A DNA stretch of 64,000 bases from positions 32,174-96,173 of the forward strand of contig JAUHWT010000020.1 of assembly GCA_030427145.1 (NCBI GenBank). The letters run 5' to 3'. Within the stretch, counting starts at the first letter, position 1. Each line of letters starts with the position of its first letter. Positions 18,215 through 26,951 of this stretch are shown in pieces. Made by a program: the position numbers and the translations under genes. The notes below the pieces were generated by a model. That model was not told the DNA's origin. It was given only the letters and a program-made list of their open reading frames with translations, and made no database searches. The stretch is from Alphaproteobacteria bacterium. GTDB taxonomy: Bacteria; Pseudomonadota; Alphaproteobacteria; Rhodobacterales; Rhodobacteraceae.

Positions 18215-19300
18215 TTGGAGTACTGTTCCGGTAGCGTGTCCGCATTGGCGATCGTGCGAGAGCGGAATGCGGGTTTGAACGACACGACGCCGGAGACTCC
18301 GTTGGATGTAACTGCCAATCATGTGCGATGGAACCTTCGCAACGACAGGGCCATGGGCGAGGCCGTGCGCCATGCGCGCATCCCGTTGTGCATTTCGGAT
18401 CCCAATGCGGCCGACAATCCGATAGTCTTCGTCAATGACGCGTTTCTCGATCTGACCGGATATGAGGAGGCGGAGGTAATTGGCCGCAACTGCCGCTTTT
18501 TGCAGGGGCCGGAGACGACGTCGCAAAGTGTCGAGGCCGTGCGTCAGGCGATCAGTGAGCGGCGGGTTGATACGGTTGAGATCAACAATTACCGCAAGGA
18601 CGGGTCCTGCTTTGTCAATGCGCTCCAGATCGGGCCGATCCTGGACGATGACGGGACGCTTGTGTATTTCTTTGGCTCGCAACTCGATGTGACGGAGCGG
18701 CGGGAGGAACAGCGTCGGGTGCGCAGGCTGGCCGAACAGGAACTGGTCCATCGGCTGCGCAACATCGTGAATGTCATGAGTGTCGTCATCCGGATGACCG
18801 CGCGCGAGGAGGAGGATACCGGGGCCTATGCCACGTTGATCTCCGAGCGGCTGAAGGCCTTGAGCGAGGCGCATTTCCAGACCATCAGCCTGCCGGAGGA
18901 TGGAAACCTGACCCTTGAGGAACTGTCAGATTCGATCCTGAGAGCCTATGCGCCGAGGGGCGAGCGGCAGTTTGGGCTGAACGGGTTTCATCTGGTTCTG
19001 CCGACGCAGCTTTTGTCCTGCATGGCGCTGACGCTCCATGAACTGGCGACCAACTCGGTGAAATACGGGGCGCTGGGCGCGGAGACGGGGCGGGTCGCGG
19101 TTGACTGGGTCGCGGTGCCTGGTGAGGGTGACGGGCGGTTTCGGGTGCGCTGGACGGAGAGCGGCGGGCCTCCGGTGAAGGCGCCGGAGCGGCATGGCGG
19201 CTCACGGCTGATCAGCGATCTGATTATGGCAACCGGTGGCTCGATGGATCTGCGCTGGGAGCAGTCGGGTCTGATCGCGGAGATGGAGTTTCCGCTTTAG
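18215..19300 (+). CDS. LOV-domain sensor histidine kinase, HWE/HisKA_2 type
   Basis: Up to 361 residues. A PAS/LOV domain (about 55-160) carries the photoactive-cysteine motif GRNCRFLQG (Cys93 counted from 18215) and the flavin-contact residues in NNYRKDG, FVNALQIGP and FFGSQLDVT. The kinase part has an H-box LVHRLRN (His179) and an N-box HELATNSVKYGAL, as in HWE/HisKA_2 kinases. A LOV domain forms a cysteinyl-flavin adduct in blue light, so this is a candidate blue-light sensor. The start is unsure: the open frame begins with TTG 18215; GTG 18236 and 18254 are alternatives. No response regulator is adjacent. Confidence 0.88.
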   Translation: MEYCSGSVSALAIVRERNAGLNDTTPETPLDVTANHVRWNLRNDRAMGEAVRHARIPLCISDPNAADNPIVFVNDAFLDLTGYEEAEVIGRNCRFLQGPETTSQSVEAVRQAISERRVDTVEINNYRKDGSCFVNALQIGPILDDDGTLVYFFGSQLDVTERREEQRRVRRLAEQELVHRLRNIVNVMSVVIRMTAREEEDTGAYATLISERLKALSEAHFQTISLPEDGNLTLEELSDSILRAYAPRGERQFGLNGFHLVLPTQLLSCMALTLHELATNSVKYGALGAETGRVAVDWVAVPGEGDGRFRVRWTESGGPPVKAPERHGGSRLISDLIMATGGSMDLRWEQSGLIAEMEFPL

Positions 19301-19324
19301 CCGGGTAGCTGTCCGGCGACGGGT

Positions 19325-19555
19325 CTATTTCCGGCGGATCAGGTATTCGTAGCGAGGATGGCCGAGGTCGGTTTGACTGACAAGCTCGTGGCCCTGTTCG
19401 TTGCAGAAATGCGGGAAGTCGATCAGCGCGGCCGGGTCGTCGGCTATCACGCGCAGAACCTCGCCGGATTTCAGGGCCAGCAGGCGTTTACGGGCCTTGA
19501 GTACGGGCAGGGGGCAGAGCAGCCCTTGGGCGTCGAGTTCGTCATTCCAGGTCAT
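19325..19555 (-). CDS. TusA-like sulfurtransferase
   Basis: A 76-residue protein of the TusA/SirA/YedF family, with the persulfide-carrying motif LCPLPVLKARK (Cys14). Members pass sulfur to tRNA thiolation, molybdenum cofactor or sulfur-oxidation enzymes. It is divergent from ccdA, with a 120-base gap between them, which is a usual pairing with redox genes. Confidence 0.88.
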   Translation of the reverse strand: MTWNDELDAQGLLCPLPVLKARKRLLALKSGEVLRVIADDPAALIDFPHFCNEQGHELVSQTDLGHPRYEYLIRRK

Positions 19556-19674
19556 GGGGCTGGAATATCCAGACGTTTGGCTTCTGTAAATCGGTCAATG
19601 ACATTCTGTTGACGTGACGCGGGGGCTTCCCGCAGATAGGTTGCGCGAAACTTTATCCGGGGCGTGTTGGCGGT

Positions 19675-20427
19675 ATGTTTGGAATTGATATTTGGGATGC
19701 GTCCCTTCTCCCTGCGCTGTTTGTTGCTTTGACGGCAGGGGTTTTGAGTTTTCTCTCACCCTGCGTTTTGCCAATCGTGCCGCCGTATCTGGCCTTTGTG
19801 GCCGGGTCGAGCATGGAGGACATGACCTCAAAGAAACGCGCGGGCGGACGTGTTATAATGACGGCCGGGTTTTTCGTGCTGGGGCTGTCGACGGTGTTTT
19901 TGCTGCTGGGGCTGGCGGCGTCGGCGTTTGGGCGGCTTCTGCTCGCTTATCAGCGGGAAATGGCGATGGTGGCCGGGGTGGTGATCCTGGTGTTTGGCCT
20001 GCATTTCCTGGGCGTCTTTCGCATTGGACTGCTGGCGCGGGAGGCGCGGATTGAGTCCGGGGCGAAGGGGGGCACCGTTCTGGGCGCGTATGTGCTGGGC
20101 CTCGCGTTTGCCTTTGGCTGGACACCGTGCATTGGCCCCGTACTTGGCGCGATCCTGTCGCTGGCGGCGCAGGAGGGTTCGGTTGAGCGTGGCATGCTGC
20201 TGATGGGGTTTTACGCGATTGGGCTGGGAGTTCCGTTCCTGCTGACCGCGCTGTTTCTGGGCCAGGCGGTGGGGCTGATGAACGGTCTCAAGAAGCATAT
20301 GGGCCGGATCGAGAAGGTCATGGGTGTGTTACTGGTCATTGTTGGCATCATGATGCTGACCGGGGCGTTCAGCAGCCTGTCATTCTGGCTTTTGGAGACA
20401 TTTCCGGCACTTGGACTGATTGGCTGA
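19675..20427 (+). CDS. ccdA: Cytochrome c biogenesis protein CcdA
   Basis: A 250-residue inner-membrane protein with six hydrophobic helices. It moves electrons from cytoplasmic thioredoxin to periplasmic thiols for c-type cytochrome maturation. The two redox cysteines are in FLSPCVLPIVPPY (helix 1) and FGWTPCIGPVLGA (helix 4). Its stop is one base before the folA start, so the two are translationally linked. Confidence 0.93.
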   Translation: MFGIDIWDASLLPALFVALTAGVLSFLSPCVLPIVPPYLAFVAGSSMEDMTSKKRAGGRVIMTAGFFVLGLSTVFLLLGLAASAFGRLLLAYQREMAMVAGVVILVFGLHFLGVFRIGLLAREARIESGAKGGTVLGAYVLGLAFAFGWTPCIGPVLGAILSLAAQEGSVERGMLLMGFYAIGLGVPFLLTALFLGQAVGLMNGLKKHMGRIEKVMGVLLVIVGIMMLTGAFSSLSFWLLETFPALGLIG

Positions 20428-20428
20428 G

Positions 20429-20914
20429 ATGATTTCTCTTGTTGTTGCCCGTGCCCGTGGTGGCGCGATTGGACGCGACGGTGAGATGCCCTGGCATCTG
20501 CCGGAAGATCTGCGGCTGTTTCAGCGCGAGACCCGGGGCGGTGCGGTGATTATGGGGCGCCGGACCTGGGAGAGCCTGCCGGAGCCGCCACTGCCGGAGC
20601 GGTTCAACTGTGTTGTGACGCGCAGTGACGTGTCCGGCGCGGATGCGGTTGTAAGCGGTTTGGAAGACGCGGTCGCGGCGTGCAGGGAGGCGGGGCATTC
20701 CCGGATCTATGGTATCGGCGGCGCGCGGCTCTATGCGGGGCTGATGCCGATGGCCCATCGGCTGCTTATTACGGAAGTGGATCTGGACGTGCCCGATGCG
20801 GATACGTTTTTCCCGGAGTTTGACGCTCGCGACTGGCGTGAACTGGACAGCCTGGTGCTGAGGGAAGAGGCGCCGCGCTGTGTGCTGCGGGAGTTTTTGC
20901 GGCGGGCGGCCTGA
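20429..20914 (+). CDS. folA: Dihydrofolate reductase
   Basis: A 161-residue DHFR that regenerates tetrahydrofolate with NADPH. Diagnostic blocks are GAIGRDGEMPWHLPEDL (active-site Asp replaced in position by the usual PEDL acidic pair), VIMGRRTWESLP and IYGIGGARLYAG. ATG 20429 is chosen; TTG 20420 lies inside ccdA. It directly follows ccdA. Confidence 0.93.
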   Translation: MISLVVARARGGAIGRDGEMPWHLPEDLRLFQRETRGGAVIMGRRTWESLPEPPLPERFNCVVTRSDVSGADAVVSGLEDAVAACREAGHSRIYGIGGARLYAGLMPMAHRLLITEVDLDVPDADTFFPEFDARDWRELDSLVLREEAPRCVLREFLRRAA

Positions 20915-20976
20915 CGAGGGAAACCCTGCGACCGGAGCGTGTCCAGTCACAGGGTTGATACGGTGACAGCCCAGCT

Positions 20977-22449
20977 TTAGCTGCAGCCGGCGCCGGCCCA
21001 GTCGCGGATCAGCTGTTTAAAACCGTCAAGCGGGTGGTTGCGGTTCAGGGCGGGCGCGCCGACCGGGGTCAGGTAGTGTTTGCCCTGCTGGCAGAGGTCG
21101 GCTTTTGTCCAGGTGTGGCAGTCCTTGCACTGGCGGGTTTTCCAGACCTCCTCCGGCAGGCCCTCTATTGGGGCGTATTGCGGGGTCGAGGTGGTAATGA
21201 TCTCCGCAATGGATTTGCCGTTGAGGTGCGGGTATTCGCTCACAACCGGCTCGTCAAAGCCAATGATCCGGGCGGCGACGGTGATGTTGCCATTATCGGC
21301 CGGAGCGGTCGAGGGCTGCTCGGTCATGGATTTGAGGGCTGCCGCAACAATATCGGGGTCTGCCGCGTTGCCGGTCGCAAGCGGGACGAGGCGGGTGTCA
21401 TCTGAACCGGTGGAGTCGGAAAGGCCGGCAAGCTTCTGATCTTGTGCGGTTTCTTCCGATGCCGATTTCAGTGCCACCTCGGTTGCGGTGATCAGGTCGC
21501 GCCACTCGTTGTTTGGTCGTGCGAGGGTCGTGACAAGAACGGGTTTAAGCGGGCGCAGGGTGCCGTCATTGTTCGGACCCGGGACACGGATGGCGGGACC
21601 GGCATCTGGAGCGGCGGCGGTCTGCACGGTTTGGACTGGTGCGACAGGTTCAAAGACGGGGTCAGCCCCGGCCGATTTGGTCGCGAAAGGCGAGACGGTC
21701 GTTGTGTCAGACAGTTCCCTGGTGAAGGTGAGCTTCGTCTGGAAGGGCGAAACCGTGGTGGTGTCCGAAAGTTCTTTCGTGAAGGCCAGTCTGGTCTGGA
21801 ACGGGGTGACGGTCGTGGTGTCGGACAGGTCCTTCGTGAAGGTCAGGACGGTGGCGTCGGCGGTATTCCCACCGGAGGGCATGAAATCGTCGATTGAGAT
21901 CATGCCACCGCTCAGGGCCACGAGACCGCCCGCAACGATGGCCGCGGCGGCGGCAACCCCGATCAGACCGGCGGCGCGGTTGGACCGGGGTGCGGGCGCC
22001 ATTGCGGCCGGAGGGGCGTGAGGTTCCGGGTGGGGTGGCGGTGCGCTGAGGCGCGATGCCTCGGTGCGGGCTTTCTCGTACCAGGCGTCATCGTCGGACG
22101 CGGGAGCGTTTCCGGAAGCCGGGCTCTGGCGTTCGGCCATGCGGTCAGCACGGGCCTGGCGGGCGGCTGCGAGTTTCTCGGGCGACATGCGGGATGCGAG
22201 ATCGGACGGGTCGCCCACCCTGTGGGGCTTCGGTACGCCGGTCTCTTCGGCGTCGGACTGGGCGCGGGCGGCGGGGCCACCCTGTTTGCGGCCTGGCACG
22301 CCGAGTGCGCGGCGGATGGATTCCAGTTCCTGTTTGTCCATTGTCCTCGGATCCTTCAGGAACAGCTCGCGGCGCAGGTCGTCGACTGAGGCGTCATCCG
22401 TTTTTTTGTACCGGGTGGAAGATCCGGTTGGGGCGCGATCATCTTCCAT
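20977..22449 (-). CDS. Single-pass membrane protein with three 19-residue repeats and a C-terminal CXXCH motif
   Basis: A 490-residue protein that I do not recognise. A polar N-terminus (1-158) rich in charged residues and proline is followed by one membrane helix (about 160-181). Then come three near-identical 19-residue repeats of the form LTFT(K/R)ELSDTTTVSPFxTK (202-258), a low-complexity linker, and a C-terminal part with TRQCKDCHTW: Cys441, Cys444, His445 fit a covalent c-type heme site. Two more cysteines (453, 489) follow. With the N-terminus inside, the heme motif would lie in the periplasm. MEDDRAPTG is the start because GGAAGAA precedes it. The start of the frame at 22500 is not needed. 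Confidence 0.7.
   Translation of the reverse strand: MEDDRAPTGSSTRYKKTDDASVDDLRRELFLKDPRTMDKQELESIRRALGVPGRKQGGPAARAQSDAEETGVPKPHRVGDPSDLASRMSPEKLAAARQARADRMAERQSPASGNAPASDDDAWYEKARTEASRLSAPPPHPEPHAPPAAMAPAPRSNRAAGLIGVAAAAAIVAGGLVALSGGMISIDDFMPSGGNTADATVLTFTKDLSDTTTVTPFQTRLAFTKELSDTTTVSPFQTKLTFTRELSDTTTVSPFATKSAGADPVFEPVAPVQTVQTAAAPDAGPAIRVPGPNNDGTLRPLKPVLVTTLARPNNEWRDLITATEVALKSASEETAQDQKLAGLSDSTGSDDTRLVPLATGNAADPDIVAAALKSMTEQPSTAPADNGNITVAARIIGFDEPVVSEYPHLNGKSIAEIITTSTPQYAPIEGLPEEVWKTRQCKDCHTWTKADLCQQGKHYLTPVGAPALNRNHPLDGFKQLIRDWAGAGCS
21676..21846 (-). repeat. Three 57-bp tandem repeats coding for 19-residue units
   Basis: The repeats encode residues 202-220, 221-239 and 240-258 of the CXXCH protein. 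They differ by a few bases only, so the expansion looks recent or is kept similar by recombination. Confidence 0.85.
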
Positions 22450-22637
22450 TGTGTTCTTCCTCGATCTGTTGAAACGCCCTTTTTTCGACCATTCTGGCAA
22501 CCTGGTGGCGTACCGCCATGTCCCAATTCAAAAAAACTGCGTTTCCCGTGTCAATTCGTTTATGCTTTTCCCTGCCGGTTTGTTGGTCCGGTCTTTAGTG
22601 TCTGGTTTGAGATTAGGGGGGAGGGTCATAGGGCTCA

Positions 22638-22651
22638 GTGACGTTTGTCAC
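22638..22651. promoter_or_regulatory. Small palindrome in the 22450-22860 intergenic region
   Basis: GTGACGTTTGTCAC is a 5-bp inverted repeat with a four-base centre. It lies between two divergent genes and could be an operator; no family is assigned. The remaining 400 bases of this gap show no coding that I can support. Confidence 0.3.
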
Positions 22652-22860
22652 AGACGTTCGTTACAAATTGAACTTTCCTGGACGCATCTTTCGCCGGGCA
22701 CCGCAAACCCGGTTTGGACCCGGCTTTCAGGCCGGGCACGGACGCGGGCGGTGAGCCAGGACCGGCGGGGGAAGTGCCGTGAGCGGGCGATGGACCCGCC
22801 TGTGGATATGGCGGTGGGTGACCACCGTGGGAGCCGGATCAACGGCGGAGAAGGACGCTG

Positions 22861-23988
22861 ATGTTCAGTATGGAGGTAAAATTGGAAACCGAGAAATTTC
22901 GTGGGTGCCGCTGGACCGCTCTGATGGCGGCGGTGCTGGGCCTGGTGCTTTTGTGTTCCATGAACACGGCGCAGGCGCAGGGTGATCCCTTCGCGCCGGG
23001 CTGGGATCTGAACCTGGAGAGATCGAGCCTGGCCTATCAGTCGATTAAAAAGACCTCGGACGGACAGCTGAAGGTGGAGTCCAATTCCTTCGCCTCGTTT
23101 GACGCCGGTATCGAGCCTGGCGGCGAGGTGAACATGACGGTGCAGCTGGACTCGGTGGACACCAAGGTGGACCTCCGGAACGTGCGGATGCGCTTTCTGT
23201 TCTTTGAGACCTTCCGCTTCCCCGAAGCGACCATTTCGATGCGGCTGACGCCGGCCATGGTGGCGGATTTACCGGAAAAACGACGTAAAGTCATGACGTT
23301 ACCGTTTGTTTTTGATTTTCATGGTGTGCAGGCCGACATGGTGGCCGAGGTTGCGGTAACGCTGCTGGACGAGGAGCGGGTTTCGGTGGCGTCGATCACG
23401 CCGGTGTCCATCGGGGTCGCGGATTTCGGTATGCTGGAGAACCTCACCAAACTGGAGCAGGCCGTAGGGGGTGTCGAGATCGTGCCGTCCGGCACAGTCA
23501 CGTTTGATCTGCATTTCACGCGTCGCGAGATGGCGGTGGAGCCGGAGGCGCCGGAACCCGTGGAGGAGGCGCCGGTGGCGACCTCGTTCGCGCTGGAGCC
23601 GGAGGGGGATTTCTCGGCCGAGGCCTGTGCCGGCCGGTTTGAGGTTCTGTCGCGCACCGGCAACATCTACTTCCGCCGGGCCAGTTCGCGTCTGCAGGAG
23701 GACAGCTTCCCTCTGCTGCGGTCCGTGGTGGACATTGTGGCGCGTTGCCCCGAGCTGCGGGTGGTGATCGCGGGGCACACGGACTCGGATGGATCGGATG
23801 ATGCCAACATGTGGCTGTCCCAGGCGCGGGCGCAGTCCGTCGTGGACTACCTGGTGCAGAACGGCATCCAGCGGGATCAGCTTCGGGCCGTTGGATATGG
23901 TGAGACCGCGCCGGTGGTTCCGAACACCAGCGAGTACAACAAAAGCCTGAACCGCAGGATCGAGTTTTACGGGGTGTCTTCGACCTGA
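22861..23988 (+). CDS. Secreted YceI-like and OmpA fusion protein
   Basis: A 375-residue exported protein. A hydrophobic signal lies at about residues 19-40 (TALMAAVLGLVLLCSMNTAQAQ). Residues 45-220 resemble the YceI lipid-binding barrel (DLNLERSSLAYQSIKK, FDAGIEPGGEV, VRMRFLFFETFRFPEATI). Residues 265-372 are an OmpA-type peptidoglycan-binding domain (IYFRRASSRL, VIAGHTDSDGSDDANMWLSQARA, NRRIEFY). Thus a small-ligand barrel would be held to the cell wall. The gene opens away from the CXXCH protein and stands alone before the ccoS side of the cbb3 cluster. Confidence 0.75.
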   Translation: MFSMEVKLETEKFRGCRWTALMAAVLGLVLLCSMNTAQAQGDPFAPGWDLNLERSSLAYQSIKKTSDGQLKVESNSFASFDAGIEPGGEVNMTVQLDSVDTKVDLRNVRMRFLFFETFRFPEATISMRLTPAMVADLPEKRRKVMTLPFVFDFHGVQADMVAEVAVTLLDEERVSVASITPVSIGVADFGMLENLTKLEQAVGGVEIVPSGTVTFDLHFTRREMAVEPEAPEPVEEAPVATSFALEPEGDFSAEACAGRFEVLSRTGNIYFRRASSRLQEDSFPLLRSVVDIVARCPELRVVIAGHTDSDGSDDANMWLSQARAQSVVDYLVQNGIQRDQLRAVGYGETAPVVPNTSEYNKSLNRRIEFYGVSST

Positions 23989-24118
23989 GCGGGTAGTCTT
24001 GCCCGCCAACTCTCCGTACGGCTGCGAATCAATTCTGGCCAGACCTGGGCGCCCGGCGGTTTCGTCGGGCGTTCCTGACTGAAATGGCGAGTGTCAGCCC
24101 GCGGGTACAGGCGTGCCG

Positions 24119-24277
24119 TCAGCGTTTTGGGTGGTCGTCGAAACGGTCGGAGAGGATACGGTTGGCGTCGCCCTCCGGGTCCTCGTACTGGTTGTTGCGC
24201 AGGCTCCAGAGGAAGGCGCAGAGGCCGGCTCCCCCGAGGATCAGGGTCACCGGTACGAGAATGGCGAGAACATTCAT
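24119..24277 (-). CDS. ccoS: cbb3 oxidase assembly protein CcoS
   Basis: A 52-residue single-helix membrane protein: MNVLAILVPVTLILGGAGLC, then FLWSLRNNQYEDPEGDANRI. The LRxxQYEDPEGD(A/G)xRIL block is diagnostic of CcoS/FixS, which is needed for cofactor insertion into the cbb3 oxidase. Its ATG overlaps the end of ccoI by four bases, so translation is coupled. It is the last gene of the cluster. Confidence 0.92.
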   Translation of the reverse strand: MNVLAILVPVTLILGGAGLCAFLWSLRNNQYEDPEGDANRILSDRFDDHPKR

Positions 24278-26484
24278 TTGGTATCTCCCAGACGCATGGC
24301 GTTGAGCGAGACTGCAATGGAGCTGGCCGACATGGCAAGGGCCGCGATCAGAGGCGTGACGAAGCCCATGAACGCGATGGGTACGGTGATGATGTTGTAG
24401 CCGAATGCCAGGGCAAAGTTTTCCACGATGCGTCGGCGAGAGGCGCGGGCGAGTTCAATGACCTCGACGATGTGATCGAGGTTTCCGCCGAGCAGGATCA
24501 TGTCCGAGGCTGACCGGCTGGCCGTTACGGCGGTGGCCGGTGAGATCGAGACATGGGCGGAGGCGAGCGCGGCGGCGTCGTTGAGGCCGTCGCCGACCAT
24601 CAGCGTTTTTTGGCCTTTGTCCTCAAGCCCGTTCAGAATGTCGACTTTTTCAGGCGGTGTTGCTCCGGAGGTCCAGGTGTCGATGCCGAGTTCGCGGGCG
24701 ACGGCGGCAACCGGTGCCTCGGTGTCTCCGGAAACAAGCATGACGGTGAGGCCAAGGTTTTTCAGGTCGCGGACCGCCTGCGCCGCTTCGGGGCGGGGGA
24801 CGTCGCGAAAGATCAGTGGCACGGGGGCATCGTCGCCGATGCGCAGCCAGGTGGCGGTGCGGTCGCTGTGGTGGTCCGCCCCAACCCAGTCGGCCCGGCC
24901 GAGGCGAATGCGGCGGCCGTCGTGGGTTCCCTCAAGGCCGAAGCCCGGGCGCTCTTCGATGGCGTCCACCTGGGCTGGAGAGATACCGGTGCGGGCGGTG
25001 GCGTCGAGGATGGAGACGCAGAGCGGATGGCTGCTGCCGCCTGCGATACCGGCTGCGAGGGCGAGAGTGCCGGGATCAATCTCTTCAGGGTCGATGAGCT
25101 GCGGACGGCCATTTGTGAGTGTGCCGGTTTTATCGAAAACCACCGTGTCGACGCCCGCGAGGCGTTCGAGCGCATCACCGTCGGTGAGCAGGACGCCCTT
25201 CCGGAACAGTTTCCCGGAGGCGGAGGCAAGCACGGCGGGCACCGCGAGGCCAAGGGCGCAGGGGCAGGTGATGATCAGAACGGCCGCGGCAATTGTGACG
25301 GCGAGGTACCAGTCCTGGCCAAGGATACCCCAGCCGAGGAAAGCGGCGGCGGCGAGGATGTTGACCGTGTGGCCGTAAAAGCCGGAGGCGCGTTCGGCGA
25401 TGGTGGAGTAGCGGCTGCGGCTCTGCTCGGCGCTGGCGACGAGTTCGGAGATTTCGTGCAGCAGGGTGTCCTCACCGAGCGCGTTCACGGTGATCCGTAA
25501 GGTGCCTGAAAGATTGAGCATTCCGGCGCTGACGCGTGCGCCGGGGGCGGCCTGCTCGGGCAGGGTTTCGCCGGTGAGCATGGAGCAGTCGATTTCGGAA
25601 CTGCCCGATAGCACGGTGCCGTCAACGGGGATGCGTGCGTTGGCGGCGACCTCAACCACATCGCCCGGGTTCAGCGTGTCCACGGTGACGGCCTGGACGG
25701 TTCCGTCGTGGCTCACGCGCCAGGCGCGCTGGACCTCGAGCGCGGCCAGCTCGGCGGCGGCGGAGCGGGCGGATCGGCGGGTCAGGTGGGCGAGGTAGCG
25801 GCCCACGAGCAGAAAAAAGGTGAGCATCAGGGCGGCGTCGAAGAAGGCGTGCTCGCCGGAATTTGCAGTTTCCCAGAGGCTGACGCCAACAGCCAGCAGG
25901 ATGGCGGTTGAGATGGGCAGGTCCATGTCCATACGGCCGCCGCGCAGGCCGAGGATGGCGTTGCGGAAAAAGGGCTGGGCGGAGAAGGCGACAGCGGGAA
26001 TGCTTATCAAGGCTGACATCCAGTGCATGATGTCGCGGGTGGAGCCGTCCGCGCCGAACCACACGGAAAACGAAAACAGCATCACCGCCATGAGTGCGAA
26101 CCCCGCAACACCGATCCGGGCGAGCAGGGCGCGTCCCACATCGTCGCGGCGGGTGGCGTCGAGAGCAGTGGAATCGAGGCGGTTGGCGGTGAACCCGGCG
26201 GATTTTAGGCTGTCGAGCAGATGGTCCTCGACATCCGGCCGGTCGGCTGCGGTGACGGTCACGCGTTTGAGGCCCAGGTTAACGCGGCAGGTCTCGACCT
26301 CGGGCAGGGCGGCGAGGCAGTCCTCCACCCCGTTGATGCAGTTGACGCAGTGAATTTCGGGCAGGGAAAGTTCAACGCGTCGCAATGGGACGCCGTCCAG
26401 TGACCGGAACGGACCGGTGCCGCGGCTGGCGGGCATTGCGGCACAGCCTGGGCAGGCCGCTCCGGTAAAGGTGGCGTCGGTCAT
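24274..26484 (-). CDS. ccoI: Copper-exporting P1B-type ATPase CcoI/FixI
   Basis: A 736-residue copper ATPase that supplies copper for cbb3 oxidase assembly. An N-terminal CPGC pair and a heavy-metal domain (IHCVNCINGVEDCL) are followed by eight membrane helices, the CPC transport motif (ITCPCALGLA), the phosphorylation site DKTGTLTNG, the SSHPL histidine motif and the hinge MVGDGLNDAAALA. It overlaps both neighbours by four bases. Confidence 0.95.
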   Translation of the reverse strand: MTDATFTGAACPGCAAMPASRGTGPFRSLDGVPLRRVELSLPEIHCVNCINGVEDCLAALPEVETCRVNLGLKRVTVTAADRPDVEDHLLDSLKSAGFTANRLDSTALDATRRDDVGRALLARIGVAGFALMAVMLFSFSVWFGADGSTRDIMHWMSALISIPAVAFSAQPFFRNAILGLRGGRMDMDLPISTAILLAVGVSLWETANSGEHAFFDAALMLTFFLLVGRYLAHLTRRSARSAAAELAALEVQRAWRVSHDGTVQAVTVDTLNPGDVVEVAANARIPVDGTVLSGSSEIDCSMLTGETLPEQAAPGARVSAGMLNLSGTLRITVNALGEDTLLHEISELVASAEQSRSRYSTIAERASGFYGHTVNILAAAAFLGWGILGQDWYLAVTIAAAVLIITCPCALGLAVPAVLASASGKLFRKGVLLTDGDALERLAGVDTVVFDKTGTLTNGRPQLIDPEEIDPGTLALAAGIAGGSSHPLCVSILDATARTGISPAQVDAIEERPGFGLEGTHDGRRIRLGRADWVGADHHSDRTATWLRIGDDAPVPLIFRDVPRPEAAQAVRDLKNLGLTVMLVSGDTEAPVAAVARELGIDTWTSGATPPEKVDILNGLEDKGQKTLMVGDGLNDAAALASAHVSISPATAVTASRSASDMILLGGNLDHIVEVIELARASRRRIVENFALAFGYNIITVPIAFMGFVTPLIAALAMSASSIAVSLNAMRLGDTK

Positions 26485-26951
26485 TTTGGTGCGGGGACGT
26501 AGAGGTTCAGCCGCTGCCGGAAGGTTTCGCCCTCAAAATCCGTAGCCTCAATCTCGGCCCGCCAGATGCCGGGGGCAAGGTCGGCGGTCGCGGTGTACCC
26601 GTCCGGTCCGGCGATGAGCGCAGGCTGAATGTCGTCGCGCTCGGTGGTGGGTCGGCCAATGGTCAGGTCGAGCGATGCGGGGCGCACGATACGCCCCTCA
26701 CTGTCACGCATGGCGAGCGTCACGGTGCCGTCCGCGTAGTCGAGGTTCAGGCTCCAGCCGAGGGCCTCCTGGGCCTCGCGGTTGCGGTCGAAGGACTGGC
26801 TTGCGACGTAGCTGTTGGGAACCACGAGGCCTGAGAACGTGCTGACGGCATTGAAGAGCAGCGTGAGGTTGGCCGCGAGGATCACGCCGAAAAACAGCGC
26901 GAAGATCAGGGCCACGTCCCGTCCGGTGAGAGGTCTTCCGCGGCTGTTCAT
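26481..26951 (-). CDS. ccoH: FixH family protein CcoH
   Basis: A 156-residue protein with one N-terminal membrane helix (VALIFALFFGVILAANLTLLF) and a periplasmic domain with GWSLNLDYADGTVTLAM. CcoH/FixH is a stabilising assembly factor of cbb3 oxidase. Four-base overlaps with ccoG and ccoI show translational coupling. Confidence 0.92.
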   Translation of the reverse strand: MNSRGRPLTGRDVALIFALFFGVILAANLTLLFNAVSTFSGLVVPNSYVASQSFDRNREAQEALGWSLNLDYADGTVTLAMRDSEGRIVRPASLDLTIGRPTTERDDIQPALIAGPDGYTATADLAPGIWRAEIEATDFEGETFRQRLNLYVPAPK

